DNA from: Clostridiales bacterium UBA2432
GTDB taxonomy: Bacteria; Bacillota; Clostridia; Lachnospirales; Vallitaleaceae
DNA: 55,557 nucleotides
NCBI GenBank assembly: GCA_002342805.1
Contig: DDQW01000035.1
Location: 1 to 55,557 of the forward strand
Direction: 5' to 3'
Part shown: in pieces, positions 18,923 to 28,071 of the stretch
Layout: every line of letters starts with the position of its first letter
Numbering within the stretch: the stretch's first letter is position 1
The notes under the pieces: generated by a model
Database searches by the model: none
Seen by the model: the letters and a program-made list of their open reading frames with translations, nothing else
Told to the model about the DNA's origin: nothing
Translations under genes and position numbers: made by a program

Positions 18923-20173
18923 ATGAAAACGAAAAAGAGTGGGGCTATTGGCAAACGATTTTTACTTACTTCTATAATAGATAGTTTTAATAATCAATAC
19001 TTAGGACTAGTACAAGGTGTGTTCTTTGCTTCATATCTTTTGTATTTAAACATAAGTGAGCTAAAAATTGCTATGCTATTATCCTTAATAGGGTTAACAC
19101 AGATGACGCAAATTCTTTCGACGTGGATCTATTCAAAAATACCTAATAAAAAAGCCGTCATACTATCGTTTCGGTTTATGAAAGCGATTTTACTTTTTTT
19201 AACAGGAATGATTCCATGGATTTTTAGTTCGAAATATTTTTTTGTGGCCTTATACATCAATGTACTTTTGCGCTTAGTCCTACAAAATATTTCGGCAAAT
19301 GCATACCTTGAATGGAACGATCGTTATGTAGAAGAAAACAATAAAGGTCATTATTATGGATTGAGAAATGTATTGTTTAATCTTGTCTATATAGTTTATA
19401 GCTTCGTTCTAGGCCTTGTGCTTGATCGTTTTGAAGCAAATCCATATTTTTACTCCATCGTATTTTCACTTTCAATTCTTTTTGCGACTGTTGATTTCAC
19501 AATTCTTAAAGATATAGAATTTCCTACTTATAATTATGAAGAGCTATCTTTTTTTGAAAAAATTAGCGTTCCTCTCCATGATAAAGTATACAGAAAATTT
19601 ATTCTTTTTAGTTTAATATGGATGTTTTCTTTGAATATGGGACGTCCATTGCTCAACGTATATGCTAGAAGATATTTGCTTTATGACTATAGCTTAATTG
19701 CGTTAACAGCAAGTATAACCTCTTTTATAAAACTATTTTCGGGCATATTTTTCGGGAGAATGATTGATGTTAAAGGGAGCAATTTTGTCATTATTATTAA
19801 TGGAATCATCTTTGGGCTGACGACCTTATTAATTGTCCTGGCAAATCCCAATCAGCCAGCTGTTTATGTCATAGCGTTTATAAGTAACGGAGCTGTGATG
19901 ATTGGTTTTAATGTGGCTAATTTTAGACATATGATTAAACTAGCAAAGCCAGAGTTTATGAATGAATACCTGTCTGTTCACGGATTTTTTACGGGTATAA
20001 TAATATTCTTAAGTTTAAATATTTCTGGTTATATAATTAAATTGATAGGAAGTGAAGTGTTTCGTTTATTTGATTTTACGATGAATGCGTATCAGCTACT
20101 ATTTTTATTGTCTGGTATTTGCCATCTTTTTGCCATAGTCTACTTTTTTTATGGTTTAAAGGATATGGAATGA
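18923..20173 (+). CDS. Major facilitator superfamily transporter
   Basis: Integral membrane protein of 416 residues with about 12 hydrophobic segments and a charged central loop around residues 195-215, the usual MFS two-bundle layout. No family-specific substrate motif is recognisable. It follows the GH88 gene after a terminator and precedes a sensor kinase by 39 bases, so it may be read through or have its own promoter. It could export or import a monosaccharide or uronate product of the region; that is inference from context only. AAGGGG lies ahead of ATG 18923. Confidence 0.8.
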   Translation: MKTKKSGAIGKRFLLTSIIDSFNNQYLGLVQGVFFASYLLYLNISELKIAMLLSLIGLTQMTQILSTWIYSKIPNKKAVILSFRFMKAILLFLTGMIPWIFSSKYFFVALYINVLLRLVLQNISANAYLEWNDRYVEENNKGHYYGLRNVLFNLVYIVYSFVLGLVLDRFEANPYFYSIVFSLSILFATVDFTILKDIEFPTYNYEELSFFEKISVPLHDKVYRKFILFSLIWMFSLNMGRPLLNVYARRYLLYDYSLIALTASITSFIKLFSGIFFGRMIDVKGSNFVIIINGIIFGLTTLLIVLANPNQPAVYVIAFISNGAVMIGFNVANFRHMIKLAKPEFMNEYLSVHGFFTGIIIFLSLNISGYIIKLIGSEVFRLFDFTMNAYQLLFLLSGICHLFAIVYFFYGLKDME

Positions 20174-20212
20174 TTGATTACAGAAGGATAAAAGTAGAGA
20201 AAAGAGGGGAAA

Positions 20213-21973
20213 ATGAAAAGAATAAGATTTGCAGAAATGCGATTAAAGAAAAAATTGATTGTTTCCCTAATAGCTTTTGTATTCATGCCTATAGTATTAT
20301 TTTCTGTTCTTTTTCTAATATTAATATTTAATAAGGAAATTCATAGTTTAGAAACTATACAAACACAAGAAAATCAAAAAAGTGTTGAAAAGTTAGAATC
20401 AATAATGCAATATTCTGATACGATCTATTCAAATGTATTGTATAAGTATTATATAAATTATTTTATGTATGATAAAGCTAATATGACTCAGCATTATGAA
20501 GTATCTCAGTATTTTGATGATTTATTAGAAAGATATCCTTATTATGTAAATTTTGTTGTGTATAATCATCAAGAAATAAAATACCAAAGAGGAATACATC
20601 TAGAAAATATAACGGATAATGAGCTTAAAAAAAGTGTTTTGTATGATGAGAATTCTTTTTTCTTGAAACCTCACAAAATGAGGGTATCATCAATATATGA
20701 TTCTTCGGATTTTGAAGTCATATCTTATATATACAAGCTAAAGAATTACACAAGTCAAGGTGCACATGTCTATGGTATGTTTGAAATTAATTTTGACCCC
20801 AAGAAACTATATAAAGATGTTTTTGCCAGCATAGATACACAAGACACAGATATATATTTAATTAGCAATATGGGTGAGGTGTTTCTTGCCTCAGATACAA
20901 AAAAGCTTGGAGAAAAAATAGAAGAATATGAAAATCTTAAATTAGCTATCAATAATGAAGAAGGAATGTTTTATTGTGTATTTCAAGGGAGACCACAATT
21001 GTGTTATTATCAAACGCTCGATAATTACTCGTTTTATATTTTGAGATTTGTTTCTGTTTTTGATTTGGTTCGAAGTCAGCTACCTATTTTACTAATTGTA
21101 TTTTTTATGATATGCGTATGCATTATCTTTGCTGTTTTGTTTTCTAATATTCAGAACAAATTTATGATTGCCCCATTAGCTGATATATCAGCTGAACTGA
21201 AAAAAATTGAAAGGGGAAATTTCTCTATACATTTAGCTGTAAATGCAAAGGATGAAATTGGTGACTTGAGTTCAAGTGTTCTTCAGATGTCAGAAAAATT
21301 AGAGAGTTTGATCAAAGAAAATTATATCAGAAAAATCAAACAGCAAGAAGCGGAAATGGATGTTCTTGTTACTCAAATAAACCCGCATTTTCTATATAAC
21401 ACTTTGGATTCGATACATTGGACAGCCATAAAAGAAAAAAAACATGAGATTAGTCAACAAATAGAAGCACTTTCAACCATGTTCCGTCATATTTTAAATA
21501 AAGGAGAAAATACTATTCTTATTTCTAAAGAAATTGAATTTTTAGAATCATATTTCTTGATCATGAATCAATCATATAAAGAACGTATAAAATTCCATGT
21601 TGAAATTGAAGAAGAAAATACAGAGGAATTAAAAAGATATAAAATACCGAAACTTTTAATTCAGCCGTTGATAGAGAATTGTTTTATACATGGGTTTAAA
21701 AATCCTAATAAAAGCGGGATTATTGTTGTTCGATTTTATAATATAGACGAGTATCTTTATATAGAAGTGGAGGATAATGGAAGTGGAATTGATTCAAAAA
21801 AACTAAGTCTTGATTGTGAAAAAAATAGTTCTTCTGGCAAATATAGCGCGCTAAAAAATATTTTTGAACGAATTAAGTTATTTTATGGTCAAGAATCAAA
21901 AATATATATAAAAGGAAAGATAGGAAAAGGCACATGCATTATTATAAAACTTCCATACAAATTAAACGGATGA
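20213..21973 (+). CDS. Sensor histidine kinase, YesM type
   Basis: Second kinase of this class, 586 residues. Membrane helices around residues 14-38 and 285-310 flank an extracytoplasmic sensor. HAMP follows (about 310-365), then the His_kinase box INPHFLYNTLDSIHW, the N-box QPLIENCFIHGF and the EDNGSGI nucleotide motif. AGAGGGGA precedes ATG 20213. It is followed 36 bases later by its response regulator and then by a permease pair, GH106-like enzyme and two sulfatases, its probable regulon. Unlike the other modules no binding-protein gene accompanies it. Confidence 0.92.
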   Translation: MKRIRFAEMRLKKKLIVSLIAFVFMPIVLFSVLFLILIFNKEIHSLETIQTQENQKSVEKLESIMQYSDTIYSNVLYKYYINYFMYDKANMTQHYEVSQYFDDLLERYPYYVNFVVYNHQEIKYQRGIHLENITDNELKKSVLYDENSFFLKPHKMRVSSIYDSSDFEVISYIYKLKNYTSQGAHVYGMFEINFDPKKLYKDVFASIDTQDTDIYLISNMGEVFLASDTKKLGEKIEEYENLKLAINNEEGMFYCVFQGRPQLCYYQTLDNYSFYILRFVSVFDLVRSQLPILLIVFFMICVCIIFAVLFSNIQNKFMIAPLADISAELKKIERGNFSIHLAVNAKDEIGDLSSSVLQMSEKLESLIKENYIRKIKQQEAEMDVLVTQINPHFLYNTLDSIHWTAIKEKKHEISQQIEALSTMFRHILNKGENTILISKEIEFLESYFLIMNQSYKERIKFHVEIEEENTEELKRYKIPKLLIQPLIENCFIHGFKNPNKSGIIVVRFYNIDEYLYIEVEDNGSGIDSKKLSLDCEKNSSSGKYSALKNIFERIKLFYGQESKIYIKGKIGKGTCIIIKLPYKLNG

Positions 21974-22009
21974 TATTAATAAAATATCAATAAAAAAGGA
22001 GGTAAGTCC

Positions 22010-23575
22010 ATGAAGTTGATGGTTATTGATGATGAGCGAAATATAAGAGAAGGAATTCGATATAGTATTCCATGGAATGAAATAGGTATTGAAAATGTAA
22101 TAGATTTTTCTAACGCTGAAGATGCGTTAAAAGAATTTTCTAGATATTTGCCGGATATTATTATTTCGGATATTAAGATGGATGGTATGACAGGTTTAGA
22201 TTTTTTTGAAAAAGCAAAAAATATAAAACCAGATTTGAGAATGATTTTTGTTAGTGGATATGCGGATTTTGAGTATGTAGTTCAAGCTATGCGACTTGGG
22301 GCTGTGGATTACGAATTGAAGCCAATTAACAACGGAAAATTAATGGATTTAGTAAAAAAAATAAAGCAAGAAATTATGCTATATGCAAAAAAACAAGAAA
22401 TGTTTACAGAGTATGAAAAAAAAACCAGAGCAAAAAAAATGTTTGAAATTCTAGATGCAGAAGAATTTCAAAAAGATATTCAACTTTATTTTGATAAAAT
22501 TTATGAATTAAATAACAAAATGCGACTAATCGTTGTTTTAATAGATGTTGATTATTATAATAATGCAGATGATGAAATAGTTCAAGGGTATATAGAACAA
22601 GTAATATGCGATTTACAAAATGAAGTGATTATAAAAGTTTGGGAATATTTTGCTGGAAAATGTATCTTATTGGTAGAAGTGAATTCTTCTTATATATATA
22701 CGTTTAATACCCAATATATTATTAAAAGAAAAATAGAATATATAAATAGCAATGACCATTTTAATTTGACGGTATCTACAATTATTTCCAATATGACAAA
22801 AATTGAATGCATAATGGATGTTTATCATCAAATGGAGATAAAATTACAAAAAAAATTTTACAAAGGACCAGCAAGTTTCTTTTTATTAGATGAAGAAAAT
22901 GATAATGGGATTTTAGATATACAAGAGGATATTGAACGGTTAAAAGAAGAATTCTTACTTGCTTTTACAGCTATGGATATTCAAAAGATGGAGCCAATTT
23001 TTGAAGGGTTTTATCAAATCTGGACAAGTTTCGGGACCCATTCAGAAACAGAAATAAAAAAATATATCAAAAATCTTATGAAAGAAATTTTATTGCAACA
23101 GTTAAAAGAAGATAATGTGGCAATTATTGATATCATTCAATTTAATGAAGAAATTAAGAATTTGGAGTTCTTAAAAGATGTAATAAAATTTTGGAGAAGT
23201 TGGATAGAAGAATACTTTAAACAATGTTGGAGAAGAAAAAATGAAAATTATAGTAATAATATAAATAAAGCATTAAAATATATATCAAAAAACTACAGAA
23301 CTAATATTTCGGTTGAAAGCATTTCAAACTATATTAACAAAACACCCAACTACTTTAGTTCCCTATTTAAAAAAGAAATAGGGGTGAATTTTAGTGAATA
23401 CATTAATGTTTTACGGATTAAAAAAGCCAAAGAATTAATGGAAAATACGGATATGATGCTGAGTGAAATTTCAGATTATGTAGGATATTCAAATTATATT
23501 TACTTTACACAAGTGTTTAAAAAAATCGAAGGAATATCTCCTTCAAAAAGTCGAAATTATCATAAAAATTTTTAA
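22010..23575 (+). CDS. Response regulator with AraC DNA-binding domain, YesN type
   Basis: Partner of the kinase at 20213, 521 residues. Receiver with VIDDER, phospho-acceptor Asp54 (IISDIKMDGMTG) and the conserved Lys within DYELKPIN. The middle region is Lys/Glu-rich and very AT-rich at the DNA level. The C-terminal AraC HTH includes NKTPNYFSSLFKKEIG and GYSNYIYFTQVFKK. AAAAAGGAGG stands ahead of ATG 22010. Likely activates the downstream operon starting at 23699. Confidence 0.92.
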   Translation: MKLMVIDDERNIREGIRYSIPWNEIGIENVIDFSNAEDALKEFSRYLPDIIISDIKMDGMTGLDFFEKAKNIKPDLRMIFVSGYADFEYVVQAMRLGAVDYELKPINNGKLMDLVKKIKQEIMLYAKKQEMFTEYEKKTRAKKMFEILDAEEFQKDIQLYFDKIYELNNKMRLIVVLIDVDYYNNADDEIVQGYIEQVICDLQNEVIIKVWEYFAGKCILLVEVNSSYIYTFNTQYIIKRKIEYINSNDHFNLTVSTIISNMTKIECIMDVYHQMEIKLQKKFYKGPASFFLLDEENDNGILDIQEDIERLKEEFLLAFTAMDIQKMEPIFEGFYQIWTSFGTHSETEIKKYIKNLMKEILLQQLKEDNVAIIDIIQFNEEIKNLEFLKDVIKFWRSWIEEYFKQCWRRKNENYSNNINKALKYISKNYRTNISVESISNYINKTPNYFSSLFKKEIGVNFSEYINVLRIKKAKELMENTDMMLSEISDYVGYSNYIYFTQVFKKIEGISPSKSRNYHKNF

Positions 23576-23657
23576 TATGAAAAAACGACTCCCTTTTGTT
23601 CTTTGATTTTATTGATAAACTGTAGAAAATTATAAGTTATAAAAGCATAAATTTAGA

Positions 23658-23663
23658 TATAAT
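23658..23663 (+). promoter_or_regulatory. Possible -10 element for the operon at 23699
   Basis: A perfect TATAAT lies in the 123-base gap between the response regulator and the permease gene, 41 bases ahead of the GTG start. No convincing -35 is present at 16-18 bases upstream, which would fit an activator-dependent promoter, but in such AT-rich DNA the match may be chance. Confidence 0.3.
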
Positions 23664-23698
23664 ACAGGAAAAGAGGACAAAAGAAAGGGTGAAATATA

Positions 23699-24592
23699 GT
23701 GAAGAAAAATAAGTTGAATTGGAAAATTAGTAGTTTGGGTATTTTGTTTATGTTACCAGCAATATTTATGATTTGCTTTGTGGTTGTTATTCCTTTAATT
23801 TGGAATATTGCTTTATCATTTTCATCGTGGAATATAAACAAACCTATGGTTTTTTTAGGAATAGAAAATTATTCGATAATTTTCAGAGATTTTCAATATC
23901 TTGATACTTTATGGAGGTCTGTTTTTATAGCCTCAGTTGCTACAGTTGTAGCAATGGGACTAGGAATTAGTTTAGCACTCTTGATTCATCGAATGAGAAG
24001 AAGAGAAGGGTCGTTATTTAGGTTTATATTCTTTTTACCCAGTATTATGCCAATGAGTGTCGTGGGATTATTATTTGTTTTTGTGTTATCACCGACAAAA
24101 GGATTATTAAATCAAATCTTAGAATTATTGAATATGGACTTCCTTACACGCGCATGGCTATCCAATCCTAAAACAGTATTATGGGCTATTGGCATCGTTC
24201 AAGGATGGAGATTTAGTGGAATGATTATGATGTTTGTATATACGGCAATTTTAAGAATACCAAATAGTTTGTTTGAATCTGCAAAATTAGATGGAGCAAC
24301 TTGGTTCCAAGAAATCAGAGGATTTATTCTTCCCCTTGCGAAACCTACTATTAATATGGCTTGTTCACTAATGTTAATTTGGGGATTTAAATCATATGGG
24401 GTAGTTTATGCAATGACACAAGGTGGGCCTGGAAATGCTTCGGAAACAACACCTTTGAATATGATTAAAACAGCTTTTACCTATAATAAATTTGGGGTAA
24501 GTGCAGCCCTTGGTGTTATATTTACAATTGTTGTAATGGTGGTTGTTATTATTGGAAGGAAGGTATTAAAGAGTGAAACATATGAATTTTAA
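23699..24592 (+). CDS. Sugar ABC permease, MalF/UgpA type
   Basis: Channel subunit of 297 residues with about six membrane helices. The EAA loop reads ESAKLDGATWFQEI followed by LPLAKP, and TQGGPGNASETTP is typical of MalF-type proteins. The start is a GTG behind AAAGGGTG. It lacks an adjacent binding-protein gene; the gene before it is a response regulator. The unpaired binding protein at 40034 is a candidate partner. Confidence 0.93.
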   Translation: MKKNKLNWKISSLGILFMLPAIFMICFVVVIPLIWNIALSFSSWNINKPMVFLGIENYSIIFRDFQYLDTLWRSVFIASVATVVAMGLGISLALLIHRMRRREGSLFRFIFFLPSIMPMSVVGLLFVFVLSPTKGLLNQILELLNMDFLTRAWLSNPKTVLWAIGIVQGWRFSGMIMMFVYTAILRIPNSLFESAKLDGATWFQEIRGFILPLAKPTINMACSLMLIWGFKSYGVVYAMTQGGPGNASETTPLNMIKTAFTYNKFGVSAALGVIFTIVVMVVVIIGRKVLKSETYEF

Positions 24593-25427
24593 AAAAGAAA
24601 AAATAAATATATTAGATATGAATGTACGCTTGGTGCTAATTTTTATGTCAATAGCGTTTGTTTTACCACTCTATTTTTCGCTAATTACATCATTAAAAAA
24701 CATGCAGGAATTTTATGAAAATATATGGTCAATTCCAACATCAATTAGAATTGAGAATTATTTTGAAGCGTTTTCGGCAGGGAATGTAGGAGAATATCTA
24801 TTTAACAGTATTGTTATTACTTTGGCAACAATACTTCTTGTGCAGGTATGCGCTATTATGTGTGCATATGCACTGGCAAGATTAAAAATCAAAGGAGCGG
24901 AAATTATAGTTTTATTTTTGTATGCATTTCAAATTTTACCTCAAGAATCAAACATTATTCCTTTGTTTATGATCTGCTCTAAACTAGGAATTACAGAGAT
25001 TACATATTTGCCTCAAATAATCGCATATGTGGGTTGGGCACTGCCAGGAACAATTATTATTATGAAGAACTTTTTTATGTCTATACCAATTGAATTATTA
25101 GAAGCGGCAAGAATTGATGGAAGTAAAGAATTAAATACAATGATTAAAATTGTTTTGCCATTAATGAAAAGTCCTATTTTAACATGTGTCGTTATGAATT
25201 TTAGTTTTGCATGGGGAGAATTAATGTGGGCTCAATTATCAACTATTGCAAGCTCGAAAGGAATTCAAATTACTGTCGGATTACTGAATTTTCAAGGAAT
25301 GTATGGTACGAATTGGCCATTGTTGTGTGCTGCAATTGTTATGGTTTTGATTCCTCTATTTGTGCTATTTGCTTTTGCACAAAAATACTTTGTGGCAGGA
25401 TTAACTAGTGGTGGCGTGAAAGGATAA
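24573..25427 (+). CDS. Sugar ABC permease, MalG type
   Basis: Second channel subunit, 284 residues, EAA loop EAARIDGSKELNTM followed by LPLMKSP and a GLTSGGVKG tail. GTG 24573 is chosen over ATG 24582 because GGAAGGAAGG lies nine bases ahead of the GTG. It overlaps the upstream permease by 20 bases, so translation is coupled. The GH106-like gene follows after five bases. Confidence 0.92.
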   Translation: MKHMNFKKEKINILDMNVRLVLIFMSIAFVLPLYFSLITSLKNMQEFYENIWSIPTSIRIENYFEAFSAGNVGEYLFNSIVITLATILLVQVCAIMCAYALARLKIKGAEIIVLFLYAFQILPQESNIIPLFMICSKLGITEITYLPQIIAYVGWALPGTIIIMKNFFMSIPIELLEAARIDGSKELNTMIKIVLPLMKSPILTCVVMNFSFAWGELMWAQLSTIASSKGIQITVGLLNFQGMYGTNWPLLCAAIVMVLIPLFVLFAFAQKYFVAGLTSGGVKG

Positions 25428-25432
25428 ATAAT

Positions 25433-28057
25433 ATGGATATATTACAAATGAAAGAAAAGAAAAGTTATATAAGACCTCTTTTTTGGCAACATGGAGAGAA
25501 AAAAGAGCAATTAATAGAAGAGATAAAGCAGATGCATGAGAATGGAGTGGGTGGTTTTATTGTAGAGGCGCGTCCGCATCCGGATTTTTTAAGTTATGGT
25601 TGGTGGCGAGACTTAGATATTATAATCCATGAGGCTAAAAAGAGAGCCATGGAAGTTTGGATTTTTGATGATAGTTCATATCCGAGTGGAATAGGCGCTG
25701 GAAAGATCAAAGCATTATATCCTCAATTTGTGAAAACGTATTTAGCGGAACACCATATTGACGTGGTTGGGCCCAAAAGAAATGTCACAATTAATATCAG
25801 AGCCTGGATCAAGGCAAGTCATGTGGAAGGCGTGCATAATCTAGAGGGAAATGAACCTGAAGAACTAATTTGTGTTCTATTAGCAGAAAGAACGAATGGT
25901 AGGGAACAATTAAATGTAGAAAGCATAAAAGATATAACAGAAAAAATGTATAATGGGAAAATAGAAATTGATATAGAAGAGGGGAGCTGGAGAATATTTA
26001 TCATTACACAAACACGAAATGGCGGCGAAGAATGGACAAAAGATTATGTGAATCCGCTTAGCAAAGAGGCGGTAGGACAATATATTGATATTATTTATGA
26101 AGAGCATTACAAACGTTATTCAAAGGAATTTGGACATACAATTAAAGGTTTTTTTTGTGATGAGCCACGGTTTGGTAATGTTGCCGGATATGAAGATATA
26201 ATGTGGAAATCGGGAGTGGTATATCCATATACAGACGGTCTGTTGGAGGAACTAAGCAAGGAATTAGGAAAAGATATAAAAAAATATCTTCCCCTCTTAT
26301 GGGCCAATGATAATAAAATGTGTCATGATGTGCACTATTGCTATATGAATGTAGTCAGCAGACTGTTTGCAAAGAATTTTACAGAACAAATAGGTGATTG
26401 GTGTAAAAATCATCATGTACAGTTTACAGGTCATCTTGTAGAGGACAATGGTGTTCATTCTAGATTAGGTTATGGTTCTGGTCATTTTTTTCGTGTCATG
26501 GAAGGAATGGACAGTTCGGGAATGGATTTGGTCTATCAAGTATGGCCGAATCATACAGAGGGAAGATTCACAACGCCATTTGGTTATTTGAATGCGGAGT
26601 TCTTCTATTGGGGATTAGCCAAAATGACATCTTCTTCAGCGCATTTAGATGAGAAGAAAAATGGAATCGCTTTATGTGAAATATTTGGTGCATACGGTTG
26701 GCAAATGGGGCTAAAATTCATGAAATGGCTTACAGATCATGTAACAGTTAGAGGAATTAATCTGTTAGTTCCTCATGCGTTTTCGCCTAAATATCCAGAC
26801 GATGATTGTCCACCACATTTTTATGCAAATGGAAAAAATCCCCAATGGAAATATTTTCATATTTGGTCAGAATATGCAAACAGAGTCTGTAATATACTTT
26901 CAGATGGAATCCACCATGCAACCGCTGCAGTTGTTTACCACGCAGAGGCAGAGTGGGGAGGAGAATATGAACCTTTTGAAAAAGTGGTCAGAGTGTTGGC
27001 GGAGCATCAAATAGATTCGGATATAGTTCCAATAGATTATCTCATTGATTTAGAGAAAAGTAGAGTTGTTGATGGCCAATTATGTATACATAAAGAAAAG
27101 TATAATGTGTTAATTATACCCTATTCACAATGTATATCTGAAGAATTTTTGAAGAAATTAATCCGATTTTCAGAAGAAAAATTACCGATTATATTTATGT
27201 CACAGTATCCGCAGAAAATATATTATAAAGAGCAAGATTCCATGCTGGTTCAATTAAAAAAATCCAAAGTTCATATTTGTGATTACGAGACAATTATAGA
27301 ATATATGAAAGATAAGAAGTTATATGATGTGCTTTTGGAAAAAAATGATAAGTATTTAAGAATATATCATTATCAGAAAAAGCATCAAGAAGTTTATTTT
27401 ATAACAAATGAAGATCCTTCTTCTTCAAGTCAAAATTTGATTACCCTGCCTAGAGAGGGAAATTGGCTTGCTTATGATGCCATGGATGATAAGATGTATG
27501 CTTTAGAAAAAGCAAGAAATAAAATCAATACGTTTCATATCGAATTAGCACCCTATCAATCCTTGTTTCTTATGGATGTGGGCCATAATAATGATATATA
27601 TCATAAGCCAATCCCCATTACAGCTTGTGGTATAGAGATTGAATTGGAAAATGATTGGCAAGTATGGATCGACCAAGCAGAAGATAAAAAAGTTATGTTA
27701 GAAATCCATCGATTAGAAAATATCTCATCATACAATCTATACCCGGAATATTCCGGTCGAATTTCATATGAGACAAATTTTATAATAGACTCTCAAAATA
27801 TCAATAAAACAACCTATTTATATTTAGGGGAAGTATTTGAAACATGTAGAGTAAAAATAAATGGATGCGAGATTGGATGTAAAATAGCACCACCTTACAA
27901 TTATGATATTACAAATTATGTGCAAGAAGATAATATACTTGAGATTGAAGTAATCAATACTTTTGTGAAAGAAAAAGGAGACAATTTTTTTGATCGTTCA
28001 ATGGTACAAGAACCCTCTGGACTCCTTGGTCCGGTGAAAATAGTGTTTTGTGAATAG
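25433..28057 (+). CDS. Large glycoside hydrolase, GH106-like (alpha-L-rhamnosidase-like)
   Basis: 874 residues, no signal peptide. The N-terminal part resembles TIM-barrel hydrolases related to GH106: IRPLFWQHGEKKEQLIEEI, GVGGFIVEARP and VWIFDDSSYPSG. A candidate acidic pair lies in FFCDEPRFGN (Asp243, Glu244), and TGHLVEDNG follows near residue 340. The last 150 residues look like a galactose-binding-type beta-sandwich (TYLYLGEVFETCRVKING). GH106 members cleave alpha-L-rhamnosides, but this protein is divergent and may belong to an unassigned neighbouring family, so substrate is uncertain. It sits between a permease pair and two sulfatases, in the same operon. Confidence 0.7.
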   Translation: MDILQMKEKKSYIRPLFWQHGEKKEQLIEEIKQMHENGVGGFIVEARPHPDFLSYGWWRDLDIIIHEAKKRAMEVWIFDDSSYPSGIGAGKIKALYPQFVKTYLAEHHIDVVGPKRNVTINIRAWIKASHVEGVHNLEGNEPEELICVLLAERTNGREQLNVESIKDITEKMYNGKIEIDIEEGSWRIFIITQTRNGGEEWTKDYVNPLSKEAVGQYIDIIYEEHYKRYSKEFGHTIKGFFCDEPRFGNVAGYEDIMWKSGVVYPYTDGLLEELSKELGKDIKKYLPLLWANDNKMCHDVHYCYMNVVSRLFAKNFTEQIGDWCKNHHVQFTGHLVEDNGVHSRLGYGSGHFFRVMEGMDSSGMDLVYQVWPNHTEGRFTTPFGYLNAEFFYWGLAKMTSSSAHLDEKKNGIALCEIFGAYGWQMGLKFMKWLTDHVTVRGINLLVPHAFSPKYPDDDCPPHFYANGKNPQWKYFHIWSEYANRVCNILSDGIHHATAAVVYHAEAEWGGEYEPFEKVVRVLAEHQIDSDIVPIDYLIDLEKSRVVDGQLCIHKEKYNVLIIPYSQCISEEFLKKLIRFSEEKLPIIFMSQYPQKIYYKEQDSMLVQLKKSKVHICDYETIIEYMKDKKLYDVLLEKNDKYLRIYHYQKKHQEVYFITNEDPSSSSQNLITLPREGNWLAYDAMDDKMYALEKARNKINTFHIELAPYQSLFLMDVGHNNDIYHKPIPITACGIEIELENDWQVWIDQAEDKKVMLEIHRLENISSYNLYPEYSGRISYETNFIIDSQNINKTTYLYLGEVFETCRVKINGCEIGCKIAPPYNYDITNYVQEDNILEIEVINTFVKEKGDNFFDRSMVQEPSGLLGPVKIVFCE

Positions 28058-28071
28058 GAAGAAGGTATAAA

